Shown: one piece after another, positions 21,115 through 30,483 of the stretch
Position numbering within the stretch: position 1 is the first letter of the stretch
How the letters are laid out: each line of letters starts with the position of its first letter
Origin: Actinacidiphila rubida
GTDB lineage: Bacteria > Actinomycetota > Actinomycetes > Streptomycetales > Streptomycetaceae
Assembly: GCF_900110255.1 (NCBI RefSeq)
Contig: NZ_FODD01000030.1
Span: 1-64,000 of the forward strand
Direction: 5' to 3'
DNA length: 64,000 nt
Notes under the pieces: generated by a model
What the model was told of the DNA's origin: nothing
What the model saw: the letters and a program-made list of their open reading frames with translations, nothing else
Database searches by the model: none
Position numbers and translations under genes: made by a program

Positions 21115-23502
21115 TCAGGCGCGGCCGCCGCCCTGCCGGACCTCCGTGGCGAACTCCGCGTGCATGCGGCGCGTGTGGTCGACACGGCGGGCCGGGCCGG
21201 TGAGCGTGCAGCTGACCGTCAGCCGCAGGTCCGTCGACGACGCGCCGAGCCGCAGCTCCAGGTCGCCGGGCTCGACGACGCGATGGCCGTCGAGTCCGGT
21301 GAACGACGCGAGGTCGGCCGGCACGGCGAGCCGGACGCGGGCCGACTCGCCAGGGGCGAGGTCCACCCGCTGGTAGGCGACGAGCCGCTGCACCGGCTGG
21401 ACCACCGAGGCGACCGGGTCGTGCAGGTACACCTGGACGACCTCGGTGCCCGCGCGCTCGCCGGTGTTGCGCACGGTGAACGCCATCCGCACCTCGCCGT
21501 CGGTCTCCACCTGCAGCGCCTCCACGTCCAGCGCGGTCCACTGGAACGTGGTGTACGACAGGCCGTGGCCGAACCCGAAGGCCGGGGTCGGGTCGATGTT
21601 GGAGACGTCGGTGACCTGCCCGAGGCGGGCCGCCAGATACGTGGTCGGCTGGACGCCGGGTCGGCGCGGGACGCTGACCGGCAGCCGGCCCGACGGGTTG
21701 ACGCGGCCGCTGAGGATGCCGGCGATCGCCGCGGTCCCCTCCTCGCCGGGGAAGAACGACTGCACGATCGCGGCCGCCTCGCCGGCCGCCCGGCCGAGCG
21801 CGTACGGGCGCCCCGCCAGCAGCGTCACCACCACGGGCGTGCCCGTCTCCAGCAGGGTGTCCAGCAGGTGCTGCTGCACGCCGGGCAGCGCCAGCGACTC
21901 GGCGTCGCAGCCCTCGCCGCTGGTGCCGCGGCCGAACAGCCCGGCCCGGTCACCGAGCGCGAGCACGACCACGTCGGACGCGCGGGCCGCCGCCACCGCC
22001 TCGGCGAACCCGTCCGTGGCGAGGCCGTCGACGTCGCACCCCTCGGCCACGGTGATCTCGCTGCCGGGGAACTCGGCCGCCAGCACCTCGCGCAGCGTGG
22101 GCAGTTCGATGCCGATCGGCACCTCGGGGTGCTTCTCCCCGACGTGGACGGGGAACGCGTAGCAGCCCAGCACCGCGCTCGGACGGTCGCCGTTGGGGCC
22201 GATCAGCGCGATCCTCGCGGGCCGGTCCAGCGGCAGGACGCCGTCGTTGCGGAGCAGCACGACGCTCTGCTCGGCGACCTCCCGGGCCATCGCGCGGTTG
22301 CCCTCGGTGTCCAGGGACAGCGTGCCGCGCAGTTCCCCGGGGTCCTCGCCGGCGCCGGCCAGCGCGGACGGCACGGGGTCCCATCCGGCGTCGAGCAGGC
22401 CGAGTTGGGCCTTCTGCGTCAGGACGCGGTGCAGCGCGCGGTCCACCAGCGCCTCGTCGATCCTGCCGTCGGCGAGGGCCTTCAGCAGCGGCTCGCCGAA
22501 GGTCTTCACGGTCGGCAGCTCGACGTCCACGCCGGCGGCCAGCGCGGCGCCGGCCGCCTCGCCGAAGGTGCCGGCCACGCCGTGCAGGGTCTTGAGGAAG
22601 GCGATGCCGAAGTAGTCGGCGACGACGGTGCCCTCGAAGCCCCACGTCTCCCGGAGCAACCCGGTCAGCAGGCGCTCGTCGGCGGCGGAGGGCACGCCGT
22701 CGGTGTCGGTGTAGGCGTGCATCACCGAGCGCGCGCCGCTCTCGCGGACCGCCATCTCGAAGGGCAGCAGGATCACGTCGGCGCGCTCGCGGGTGCCCAT
22801 GCCGACCGGCGCGAGGTTGCGGCCGGCGCGGGACGCGGAGTAGCCGGCGAAGTGCTTGAGGGTGGCGACGATCCCGGTGGACTCCAGCCCCTGGATGTAG
22901 GCGGTGCCCACGGTGCCGACCAGGTACGGGTCCTCGCCGATGGTCTCCTCGACGCGTCCCCAGCGGGCGTCGCGCACCACGTCGAGCACCGGGGCCAGGC
23001 CCTGGTGGACGCCGACCGCGCGCATGTCGCGGCCGATGCGCTCGGCCATGCCGCGGACGAGGCCGGGGTTGAAGGTGGCACCCCACGACAGCGGCACGGG
23101 GTAGGCGGTGGCGCCCCAGGTGGCGAAGCCGGCCAGGCACTCCTCGTGCGCCACCGCCGGTATGCCGAAACGGTTCGTCGCGGCGATCCTGCGCTGGGTG
23201 CGCACCAGCGAGAGCGCACCGAGCGCGGGGTCCACGGGGGCCGTGCCGAAGGACCGGGTGAGCTGTCCGAGGCCCTGCGGCAGCAGGTCCTCCAGGATGA
23301 CCTCATCCTCCATCTCGTGCTGGTGCGGGGCGACCTCACCGCCCTCGGCGGACGCTCCCACCCACACCCCGAACAGCTGGGCGACCTTCTCCTGGAGGGT
23401 CATCTCCGCGATCAGCGCGGTCGCCCGGGCCTCGGGCCGCACGGCGGGATCGCGCCACGCGGCGGCAGCGGAATCTGTCTCTTCGACCACGGTGTCGGTC
23501 AC
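21115..23502 (-). CDS. GH3 beta-xylosidase/beta-glucosidase (BxlA-like)
   Basis: 795 residues with no signal peptide, so it acts in the cytoplasm on imported oligosaccharides. The GH3 N-domain carries KHFAGYSASRAGRN and the nucleophile D296 in GTVVADYFGI. The GH3 C-domain follows, and the protein ends with a fibronectin III-like domain. The order SBP-permease-permease-GH3 with a LacI gene divergent matches the Streptomyces bxlEFGA operon, so beta-xylosidase is the favoured role; beta-glucosidase is the alternative. The GTG start overlaps the upstream permease stop (GTGA), which implies coupled translation. Confidence 0.85.
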   Translation of the reverse strand: MTDTVVEETDSAAAAWRDPAVRPEARATALIAEMTLQEKVAQLFGVWVGASAEGGEVAPHQHEMEDEVILEDLLPQGLGQLTRSFGTAPVDPALGALSLVRTQRRIAATNRFGIPAVAHEECLAGFATWGATAYPVPLSWGATFNPGLVRGMAERIGRDMRAVGVHQGLAPVLDVVRDARWGRVEETIGEDPYLVGTVGTAYIQGLESTGIVATLKHFAGYSASRAGRNLAPVGMGTRERADVILLPFEMAVRESGARSVMHAYTDTDGVPSAADERLLTGLLRETWGFEGTVVADYFGIAFLKTLHGVAGTFGEAAGAALAAGVDVELPTVKTFGEPLLKALADGRIDEALVDRALHRVLTQKAQLGLLDAGWDPVPSALAGAGEDPGELRGTLSLDTEGNRAMAREVAEQSVVLLRNDGVLPLDRPARIALIGPNGDRPSAVLGCYAFPVHVGEKHPEVPIGIELPTLREVLAAEFPGSEITVAEGCDVDGLATDGFAEAVAAARASDVVVLALGDRAGLFGRGTSGEGCDAESLALPGVQQHLLDTLLETGTPVVVTLLAGRPYALGRAAGEAAAIVQSFFPGEEGTAAIAGILSGRVNPSGRLPVSVPRRPGVQPTTYLAARLGQVTDVSNIDPTPAFGFGHGLSYTTFQWTALDVEALQVETDGEVRMAFTVRNTGERAGTEVVQVYLHDPVASVVQPVQRLVAYQRVDLAPGESARVRLAVPADLASFTGLDGHRVVEPGDLELRLGASSTDLRLTVSCTLTGPARRVDHTRRMHAEFATEVRQGGGRA

Positions 23503-24317
23503 TTTCCTCCGACGCCCATCAGCCCCTGGACCAGGGCACGGCGGGCGAACAGGTAGACGATGAAGATGGGCAGCATCGACAGCACGACCGCGGCCAGCAG
23601 GCCGGGGATGTCGATGCCGTGCTCGGTCTGGAAGTTGAAGAGGCCCAGCGTGATGACCTTCGACGAGTCGGACTGGGTCAGCACCAGCGGGAAGAGGAAG
23701 CCGTTCCAGGCCTGGAGCGCGGAGAAGACCACGATGGTCGACAGCCCGCCCTTGGACAGCGGCAGCACCAGCTGGAAGAACACCCGCGACGGCGAGGCGC
23801 CGTCCATCGCCATGGCCTCGTAGAGGTCGGACGTGATGTCGCGCATCACGCCGGTGAGCACCAGGGCGCAGACCGGCAGCGAGAAGGCCGCGGTCGGCAG
23901 GATCACGCCGATGAGGTTGTCGTAGAGGCCGGCCTTGCTGATCACGTAGAACATCGGCACGATCACGGCCTGGGCCGGGATGGCCAGGCCCAGCAGGAAC
24001 AGCCGGAACACCCCGGTGGTGATCCGTCCGCGGCTGCGCACGATGGAGTACGACAGCGGCGGCACCACCAGCAGGACGATCACGACGACCGCGAGGGTGA
24101 CCAGCACGGTGTTCAGGAAGAAGTGGCCGAAGCCGTTCGAGAAGTCCTGCGTGTAGTTGTCCAGCGTGAGGTGCTTCGGGAACGCCAGCGGGCCGTTCGC
24201 CGCGTAGTCCGAGCGGCTCTGCAGGGTGGCGGCCAGCATCACGTACAGCGGCAGGCCGATCAGGAACAGCCAGACCAGGGACCCGAGTCCCGCGAGGTAG
24301 TTGGGACGCCTCTTCAT
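23499..24317 (-). CDS. Sugar ABC transporter permease (MalG/BxlG-like)
   Basis: 272 residues with six predicted membrane helices. The permease EAA loop is EAMAMDGASPSRVFFQLVLPLS, which contacts the ATPase. It pairs with the upstream permease to form the membrane channel of an oligosaccharide importer. The ATG at 24317 overlaps the preceding stop codon by one base. No ATPase gene lies in the operon; such streptomycete systems normally share the MsiK ATPase encoded elsewhere. Confidence 0.9.
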   Translation of the reverse strand: MKRRPNYLAGLGSLVWLFLIGLPLYVMLAATLQSRSDYAANGPLAFPKHLTLDNYTQDFSNGFGHFFLNTVLVTLAVVVIVLLVVPPLSYSIVRSRGRITTGVFRLFLLGLAIPAQAVIVPMFYVISKAGLYDNLIGVILPTAAFSLPVCALVLTGVMRDITSDLYEAMAMDGASPSRVFFQLVLPLSKGGLSTIVVFSALQAWNGFLFPLVLTQSDSSKVITLGLFNFQTEHGIDIPGLLAAVVLSMLPIFIVYLFARRALVQGLMGVGGK

Positions 24318-25261
24318 CACAGGCCCTCCGACGAGCTGCGCATCTTGTCGTAGCCGGAGACCTTGACCACGATGAGGGAGATGATCGTGGCGGCGAGCAC
24401 GAGGACCAGGGCGATGGCCGAACCGCCGCCGAAGTCGAAGCTCTTGAAGGCCTGTTCGTACATGTAGTAGGCGCTGATGGTGGTGTCGGTGCCCGGGCCG
24501 CCCTGGGTCAGGATCAGCACGGTGTCGAACGTGGTCAGGCCGCCCACCACCATGAGGATCATCGAGGTGATCATGGTGTTGCGGAGCTGCGGCAGGGTGA
24601 TGTGCCAGAACTGCCGGAACCTGCCGGCGCCGTCGATCTGCGCCGCCTGGTACAGCACTTGGGGGATGGCACGGGCCGCGCCCTGGTAGATCAGGGTGTG
24701 GAACGGCGTGTACTGCCAGGCGCCCACGAACACCAGCACCCCGATGGCGCTGGCCTGCTTGCCGAACAGGTTGCCGTCCCCGAACAGCCACTTGGCCTGT
24801 GCCGGCACACCGAAGTTCGGGTCGAGCAGGGCCCGCCACAGGATGGACACCGCGGTCGCCGACAGCAGCAGCGGCACGAAGTAGATGGCGGACAGGATCG
24901 CGCGGTTGCGCTGGCGGCCCGCCGCCCACACGCCGAGCAGGATGCTCAGCGGGGTCTGGACGGCGACGCCGAGGACCGTGATCAGCACGCTGAGCCAGAG
25001 GCTCTGGATCATCGTGTGGTCGTGGACCAGCGCCTTCCAGTTGTCCAGGCCGGCGTACTGGGGCGCGCCCAGGCCGTCCCAGCTCGTGAAGGACAGCACC
25101 GCGACCAGGATCAGCGGGAGGACGGCGAACAGGAGGAAGAACAGGGTGGCGGGCGCCGCCCAGGCAAAGCCTGGGCGGGCCACGGTGGGGCCGGACCGGC
25201 GAACGGACCGGCGCCTTGCCACCCTGAGCTCGGCGGAGTCAGCAGAGGTGGTGGTGGTCAT
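24317..25261 (-). CDS. Sugar ABC transporter permease (MalF/BxlF-like)
   Basis: 314 residues. An N-terminal cytoplasmic tail rich in Arg/Ser is followed by six predicted helices and the EAA-type loop YQAAQIDGAGRFRQFWHITLPQL. It forms a heterodimer with the next permease. The gene starts 14 bases after the binding-protein gene ends, so it is in the same operon. Confidence 0.9.
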   Translation of the reverse strand: MTTTTSADSAELRVARRRSVRRSGPTVARPGFAWAAPATLFFLLFAVLPLILVAVLSFTSWDGLGAPQYAGLDNWKALVHDHTMIQSLWLSVLITVLGVAVQTPLSILLGVWAAGRQRNRAILSAIYFVPLLLSATAVSILWRALLDPNFGVPAQAKWLFGDGNLFGKQASAIGVLVFVGAWQYTPFHTLIYQGAARAIPQVLYQAAQIDGAGRFRQFWHITLPQLRNTMITSMILMVVGGLTTFDTVLILTQGGPGTDTTISAYYMYEQAFKSFDFGGGSAIALVLVLAATIISLIVVKVSGYDKMRSSSEGL

Positions 25262-25275
25262 GGTCGGTTCCCGGT

Positions 25276-26577
25276 TCAGGACGTCGGCAGGGCCTGCATG
25301 GCCTTGATGAATCCGTCGGCGTCGGTCTTGCCGTCGAAGAACTCCTGGACCGCGGTGTGCATGGCCTGGCTGGCCGTCTGCGGGTACGCCTGGTCCCACG
25401 AGAGCTGGAACGAGGGAGCCGCCTTGACCAGGTCGTACTGGAACTTCGAGTACGCCGGGCTGGCCGAGGTGTCCAGGAAGTTCTGGGTGTTCGTGGTGGT
25501 GGGCAGGTTGCCGATGGCCATCTGCGCCTTCACGAACTCGTCCGAGTACTGGAGCTTGAGGAACTGGGCCACCGCGTCCGGGTACTTGGTCTTCTTCAGC
25601 ACCGAGTAGAAGTTGTTGGTGTTGCCGACGACGTCGTTCGGGTCGCCCGTGCCGCCGGTCACGGTCGGGAAGGCGGTGTAGCCGAGGCCCGTCTTGGCGA
25701 AGTCCGGGTTGTCCTGCTGCTGCTGCGAGTAGTACCAGGAGCCCATCAGCTCGAAGCCGGCCTTGGCCTGTGCGACGAGGGCGACGGAACCGCCGTCGGT
25801 GTACTTGACCGAGTCGAAGTTGCTGCCGAAGGCGCCGGCGTCGACCAGCTGCTTGAGCTGGGCCAGGGCCTTGCGGCTGTCCGCGCTGTCCCAGGCGGAC
25901 TTGTCGCCGCCCATGGCCTTCTCGAACAGGCCCGGGCCCGCGATGCGGTCGTACATGTACTCGTACCACATCAGTGTCGGCCACTGGTCGCCGCCGCCGA
26001 GCGCGATCGGGGTGATGTGCTTGGCCTTGAGGACCTTGACCGCGTTGAGCAGGTCGTCCCAGGTCTTCGGCGCGGTGAGCCCCGCGTCCTGCAGGACCTT
26101 CTGGTTGTTGAAGAGCAGGACCGGCTGGGTGCCGCGCATCGGTATGCCGTACGACTTGCCGTCCACCACCGCGCTGTTGAACACGGACGGCAGGAAGTTG
26201 GACTTCAGGCCCGGGTCCTTGGCGATGAAGTCGTCGAGCGGCATGAGCAGGCCGGCCTTGACGAAGGGCGCGATGCTGCCGCCGCCCCAGTTGAAGAAGA
26301 CGTCGGGCGCCTGCTTCGTGTTGATGATCGTCTGCAGCTTCTGCTGGTAGTCCGCACCGGGGATGGTCTGCAGGACCGCCTTGACCTTCGACGTCTTGTT
26401 GAACGTGTCGACGATCTGGGTTTCGACCTTGTTGCTCGCGTCACCGTAAACAAGAACCTTGAAGGTGCCGGAGCCGCCGCTGCCGGAGCTGCTGCCGCCG
26501 CAGGCGGCAAGGGACAGACCGAGTGCGAGGACCACGCTGCCAGCAGCGGCGCGGGAGAGCCAAGCGCGCTTCTTCAT
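25276..26577 (-). CDS. Sugar ABC transporter binding lipoprotein (BxlE-like)
   Basis: 433 residues. A lipoprotein signal peptide with lipobox LAAC precedes a Ser/Gly linker and an extracellular solute-binding protein family 1 fold (VLVYGDASNKVETQIVDTFNK at its start). It would capture xylo- or cello-oligosaccharides and deliver them to the two permeases. It is the first gene of the operon and the promoter region between it and the LacI gene holds a palindromic operator. Confidence 0.9.
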   Translation of the reverse strand: MKKRAWLSRAAAGSVVLALGLSLAACGGSSSGSGGSGTFKVLVYGDASNKVETQIVDTFNKTSKVKAVLQTIPGADYQQKLQTIINTKQAPDVFFNWGGGSIAPFVKAGLLMPLDDFIAKDPGLKSNFLPSVFNSAVVDGKSYGIPMRGTQPVLLFNNQKVLQDAGLTAPKTWDDLLNAVKVLKAKHITPIALGGGDQWPTLMWYEYMYDRIAGPGLFEKAMGGDKSAWDSADSRKALAQLKQLVDAGAFGSNFDSVKYTDGGSVALVAQAKAGFELMGSWYYSQQQQDNPDFAKTGLGYTAFPTVTGGTGDPNDVVGNTNNFYSVLKKTKYPDAVAQFLKLQYSDEFVKAQMAIGNLPTTTNTQNFLDTSASPAYSKFQYDLVKAAPSFQLSWDQAYPQTASQAMHTAVQEFFDGKTDADGFIKAMQALPTS

Positions 26578-26589
26578 CGTCCAGCCTTT

Positions 26590-26603
26590 CCGAAAGTTTT
26601 CGG
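26590..26603. promoter_or_regulatory. LacI-type operator of the bxl-like operon
   Basis: CCGAAAGTTTTCGG is a 14-base inverted repeat (CCGAAA-GT-TTTCGG) 13 bases before the binding-protein ATG. CGAA...TTCG operators are those described for the BxlR class of xylobiose-responsive LacI repressors. A partial second site, GCCGAAATTTGC, begins near 26610. Confidence 0.6.
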
Positions 26604-26720
26604 CCTCGTCGCCGAAATTTGCTGCGCGCTGTGACGCTAAGGTCCGGTCGTGGAGGGGTCAAGGGCCGCGGAGCGGGTTATCTAAGCGTTACCTGCAGGT
26701 GTGCCGTACGCTGCCGTCCC

Positions 26721-27737
26721 ATGGATGACGAGCAGCGACCGGCCAAGGTGACCCTGGCTCAGATCGCCGAAACTGCGGGGGTCTCGGTTCCGACAGTTTC
26801 GAAGGTGCTCAACGGCAGACAGGACGTGGCGCCGCCCACCCGGCGGAAGATCGAACGACTGCTGGATGCGCACGGCTACCGCCGCACTTCGCGATCGGCC
26901 CCCGAAGCACCCCTGATCGAGATCGTGTTCCACGAGCTGGACGCGATCTGGGCGATGGAGCTGATACTCGGCGTCGAGAAGGTCGCCCGGGACAGCGGCG
27001 CCAGCGTCGTGCTCACCGAGAGCGGCACCCGCCACGCGCCAGGACCCGAATGGATCGAGGGCGTGCTGCGCCGCCGCCCGCTGGGCGTGATCCTGATGTT
27101 CTCCGCCCTCCCGCAGGAGTACAAGCAGCAGCTCAGAGCCCGTTCGATCCCGTTCGTGATCATCGACCCGGCCGGTGATCCGGAGCCCGACGTGCCCTCC
27201 GTCGGCTCGGCGAACTGGTCCGGCGGCCTCGCCGCCACCCGCCACCTCATCGAGTGCGGCCACCGGCGGATCGGGATCATCACCGGCCCCGAGGACATGA
27301 TGTGCTCGCTGGCCCGGCTCGACGGGTTCCGCTCGGCGATGGCCACCGCCGGACTGGCCGTCGACCCGCGGCACATCGCGCACGGCGACTTCCACGTCGA
27401 GGGCGGCTACGACCTGGCCCTGGCCATGCTGCGCGGTCCCGGCCGGCCGACCGCGATCTTCGCCGGCAGCGACCTCCAGGCCATCGGCGTGCTGGAGGCG
27501 GCCAGCACCCTCGGCCTGCGCACGCCCGAGGACCTGTCGGTGGTCGGCTACGACGACGTCGCCGTCGCCAAGTGGTCACGGCCCGCGCTGACCACCGTGC
27601 ACCAGCCGCTGCGGAAGATGGCCGAGGCGGCGTCCGAGATGCTGCTGCGGCTTCAGGCGGGGGTGGCCACCACGACCCGCATGGAACTCGCCACCAGCCT
27701 CGTGGTCAGGAAGAGCACCGCGCCGCCGGCCGCGTGA
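26721..27737 (+). CDS. LacI-family repressor (BxlR-like)
   Basis: 338 residues. The N-terminal helix-turn-helix is VTLAQIAETAGVSVPTVSKVLNG, followed by a periplasmic-binding-protein-like effector domain (IEIVFHELDAIWAMELILGVEKV... to the LSVVGYDDVAVAKW segment). Divergent from the ABC/GH3 operon, it is almost certainly its repressor. The ATG at 26721 has no ribosome site. An inverted repeat CGAAACTG/CAGTTTCG lies inside the coding region at 26768-26801 and could be an extra operator. Confidence 0.9.
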   Translation: MDDEQRPAKVTLAQIAETAGVSVPTVSKVLNGRQDVAPPTRRKIERLLDAHGYRRTSRSAPEAPLIEIVFHELDAIWAMELILGVEKVARDSGASVVLTESGTRHAPGPEWIEGVLRRRPLGVILMFSALPQEYKQQLRARSIPFVIIDPAGDPEPDVPSVGSANWSGGLAATRHLIECGHRRIGIITGPEDMMCSLARLDGFRSAMATAGLAVDPRHIAHGDFHVEGGYDLALAMLRGPGRPTAIFAGSDLQAIGVLEAASTLGLRTPEDLSVVGYDDVAVAKWSRPALTTVHQPLRKMAEAASEMLLRLQAGVATTTRMELATSLVVRKSTAPPAA

Positions 27738-27835
27738 GCTCCACGGGTGCCGCGGTCCCGGCGCGGCCGCGCGTCACTCCGTGTCGGTCCGGTGCCTCGC
27801 TCCTGTACCTCGCCCCCGTGCCTCGCTGCGGGGCC

Positions 27836-28861
27836 TCAGTCCGGTCCGGACATGCGCAGCACCGCCGCGCCGTTGACCCGGTCCGCGGCCAGGTCGTCCA
27901 GCGCGGTCGCGGCCCGGGCGAACGGGTACACCGCCACCGTCGGCGTGACCCGGTGGCGGGCCGCCGCGGCCAGGAACTCCCGCCCGTCCTGGCGGGTGTT
28001 GGCCGTCACGCTGCGCACCGTCCGCTCCCGGAACAGATGGCGCCGGTAGTCCAGCGGCGGGATCGCGGACAGGTGGATGCCGGCGATGCTGAGCGTCCCG
28101 CCGCCGTCCAGCGCCTTCAGCACCACCGGCACCAGGTCCCCCGCGGGAGCGAAGAGGATCGCGGAGTCCAGCGACCCCGGCGGTGCGTCCCCCGAGTCCG
28201 CGGCCGAGGCGGCGCCCAGGTCCAGGGCGAGCTGCCGGGCCGCGGGGGCGCGGGTGTACACGTGCACCTCCGCGCCCTGGGCCAGGGCGAGCTGGGCCGT
28301 CAGGTGCGCGGAGCCGCCGAAACCGTAGACGCCCAGCCGCCCGCCCTCGGGCAGATCCGCGCGCCGCAGCGCCCGGTAGCCGATGATCCCCGCGCACAGC
28401 AGCGGCGCCAGCTGCTCGTCGGGGAAGCCGGTCGGCAGCGGGTACGCGTACGCCGCGGGCACCGTCGTGTACTCGGCGTAGCCGCCGTCGGCGTCCCAGC
28501 CGGTGTACGTCGAGTCCGGGCACAGGTTCTCCCGCCCGCTCGTGCAGTAGCGGCAGACCCCGCAGGTGGTGCGCAGCCACGGGACGCCGACGAGGGTGCC
28601 GGGCGGCAGCGCGCCGGCCTGCTCGCCGCCCGCCACCACGACGCCGACCGCCTCGTGCCCGGGCACCACCTGCTGCCGGTGCGGCGGCAGGTCCTGGTCG
28701 CGGACGTGCAGATCGGTGCGGCACACCCCGCACGCGCGCACCTCGACCAGCACCTCGTCCGCGGCCGGCTCCGGGACCGGCAGCTCCACGGGTTCGACCG
28801 TGCCCGGATGATCGGCACGGGCCACCCACGCCCGCATCGTCGCCGGAATCGCGTCGGCCAT
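27836..28861 (-). CDS. Zinc-dependent alcohol dehydrogenase (AdhP-like)
   Basis: 341 residues. Catalytic-zinc ligands are in GVCRTDLHV and GHEAVGVV. The structural-zinc loop is CGVCRYCTSGRENLC. The nucleotide-binding motif is GVYGFGGSAHL, where a Ser replaces the usual Gly-rich spacing. Family members act on propanol- or aldehyde-type substrates. GGAGG lies 8 bases before the ATG. It is convergent with the LacI gene and stands alone; a physiological partner is not evident. Confidence 0.87.
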   Translation of the reverse strand: MADAIPATMRAWVARADHPGTVEPVELPVPEPAADEVLVEVRACGVCRTDLHVRDQDLPPHRQQVVPGHEAVGVVVAGGEQAGALPPGTLVGVPWLRTTCGVCRYCTSGRENLCPDSTYTGWDADGGYAEYTTVPAAYAYPLPTGFPDEQLAPLLCAGIIGYRALRRADLPEGGRLGVYGFGGSAHLTAQLALAQGAEVHVYTRAPAARQLALDLGAASAADSGDAPPGSLDSAILFAPAGDLVPVVLKALDGGGTLSIAGIHLSAIPPLDYRRHLFRERTVRSVTANTRQDGREFLAAAARHRVTPTVAVYPFARAATALDDLAADRVNGAAVLRMSGPD

Positions 28862-29201
28862 TGCGTCGCCTCCTCGTCCGCGGGCGGCGGTGCCGTGGGC
28901 GGCGGGCACCCGGGCTGTCCGTCCGACCGCTCCGTCCCCTGCACCTGCCCAGACGCCCGCCTCCCACACGGCGGTCCCGCGCGGCCCGAACCGGTGCCGG
29001 GTCGGCGTTGGATGAATGGTGGAATTGGTAGATCTGGTGCGATCTGAATGGCATAATCGCGCCACGCTCAGGCCGACGAGCACGGGGTGACGGCCGCCGG
29101 CCGCCGGCCGCCGGCCGCGGAGCTCGGGCCGGTGCGCGGGCCGGCGGGCACGGGCCGGCGGGCACGGGCCGACCACGTCACGAGGACCAGGGAGCAGCCG
29201 T
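28862..29201. other. Divergent promoter region with simple-sequence GC repeats
   Basis: About 340 bases between the dehydrogenase and the RpiR gene. It has an AT-richer island at 29008-29057 (TTGGAT...GGAATTGGTAGATCTGG...CATAAT), the most promoter-like part. It also has a run of GGCCGCC units at 29092-29118 and a duplicated GGGCCGGCGGGCAC at 29142-29169. No gene is seen. Confidence 0.5.
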
Positions 29202-30113
29202 ATGGATGCGAAGGGCTTCGGCCACGGGGCAGCGCGGAGCGACGTCACCGCGCTGATCCGGGCCGAACTGCCGCGCCTGACCGGCTCGCTGCGCAAGGTG
29301 GCCGAACTGGTCCTCGCCGACCCGGGCTCGGTGATCGGCTGCTCGGCCGCGGAGCTCGGCCGGCGCACCGGCACGTCCCAGCCGACGGTCACCCGGTTCT
29401 GCCGCGCGGTGGGCCTCGACTCCTACCAGCACCTGCAGATCGAGCTGGCCCGCGAGGGGGCGCGCGGCGCGGAGTCCACCTGGGGCACCTCCGAGATCGG
29501 GCCGGACATCTCGCCCGACGACGACCTGGAGCGGGTCGTCAACGTCGTCGGCCAGGCGGACCTGGGCGCGGTCCAGCGCACGCTGGAGACCGTCGACCTC
29601 GCGGCCCTGGAGCGCGCCGCCCAGGCCGTGGCCCGCGCGCGGCGGATCGACGTGTACGGCGTCGGCGGCAGCGGAGCGGTCGCGGTGGAGACCGAGCTGC
29701 GGCTCTTCGGCATCGGTTGCGCGGTGCGCGGATGGAACGAGGTGCACGCCGCGACCACGTCCGCGGCGCTGCTCACCCCGGCCGACGCGGCGATCGGCAT
29801 CTCCCACTCCGGCTCGACGCGGGAGACCATCGAGCCCTTCGAACTGGCCGGGGAACGCGGCGCCACCACGGTGGCGATCACCGCCGACCCCAGGTCGCCG
29901 CTGGCCCGCGCGGCCGAGATCCGGCTCATCGCCACGACCGGCGAGACCAGCTTCCGCTCGGGTAGTATCGGCGCCCGCCACTCGGTCCTGGTGCTCATCG
30001 ACTGCCTCTACGTGCGCGTGGCCCAGCTGACCTACCCCCGCGCGAGCGCCTCCATGGCCCTGACCGGCCACATCCCCGCCCGCCACATCACCAAGCCCCG
30101 CCGCCCCCGTTGA
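29202..30113 (+). CDS. RpiR/MurR-family regulator
   Basis: 303 residues. The N-terminal HTH_6 domain contains SAAELGRRTGTSQPTVTRFCRAVGLDSY. A SIS sugar-phosphate-binding domain follows (about 130-265) with VYGVGGSGAVA and GISHSGSTRETI. Such regulators sense phospho-sugars and control amino-sugar or sugar-acid catabolism. No obvious target operon is adjacent on the same strand, but the Tat-exported glycosidase-like gene lies next. The ATG is preceded by AGGGAGCAGCC. Confidence 0.9.
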   Translation: MDAKGFGHGAARSDVTALIRAELPRLTGSLRKVAELVLADPGSVIGCSAAELGRRTGTSQPTVTRFCRAVGLDSYQHLQIELAREGARGAESTWGTSEIGPDISPDDDLERVVNVVGQADLGAVQRTLETVDLAALERAAQAVARARRIDVYGVGGSGAVAVETELRLFGIGCAVRGWNEVHAATTSAALLTPADAAIGISHSGSTRETIEPFELAGERGATTVAITADPRSPLARAAEIRLIATTGETSFRSGSIGARHSVLVLIDCLYVRVAQLTYPRASASMALTGHIPARHITKPRRPR

Positions 30114-30239
30114 CACCCGCCCGCAGGGGGCGCGGGGAACCGCGCGCTCGGCCGGGGCGAACGGTGGCGCAGGCATCGCACCGTCATGGGGCCACGGCGC
30201 GCCCCGTCCTCCTGCGGGCAACCGCACTCTGCATGATTC
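30114..30239 (+). repeat. Isolated diverged copy of the dispersed GC-rich repeat
   Basis: GCAGGGGGCGCGGGGAACCG at 30123-30142 is a variant of the repeat family clustered at 7.7-8.4 kb, showing that the family is spread across the chromosome. It lies just after the RpiR stop. The rest of this stretch is featureless. Confidence 0.6.
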
Positions 30240-30273
30240 ATTCATCAACCGTGCGCACCATGGTTGTTTGAAT
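30240..30273. promoter_or_regulatory. Imperfect inverted repeat upstream of Tat glycosidase gene
   Basis: ATTCATCAACC (30240-30250) faces GGTTGTTTGAAT (30262-30273), an imperfect inverted repeat in an AT-rich island. It could be an RpiR or LacI operator for the gene at 30484. No other feature is visible between here and 30483. Confidence 0.4.
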
Positions 30274-30483
30274 CACCACCGTCTGCGAGCATGTGTGCGG
30301 CCCGCCCGCGGCGGCCCGGGCCGCGGAAGCCCCACGGGGCTCCGCCCCTCGCCGCCGGACTGCGCGCACCCCGGTGCGCTTCGCACCGCCTCGCCGATGC
30401 CCCACACGCCGGCGTCCCTGATCGGATCTGAAGTCGCAAGCCACCCCTCGTCGTTCAGGCATACCCAACGATCGGAGTAGGCC

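Noticed and set aside
29092..29169. Replication or attachment site from GC repeats
   Set aside because: Only simple GGCCGCC and GGGCCGGCGGGCAC repeats; no DnaA boxes, tRNA gene or integrase nearby.
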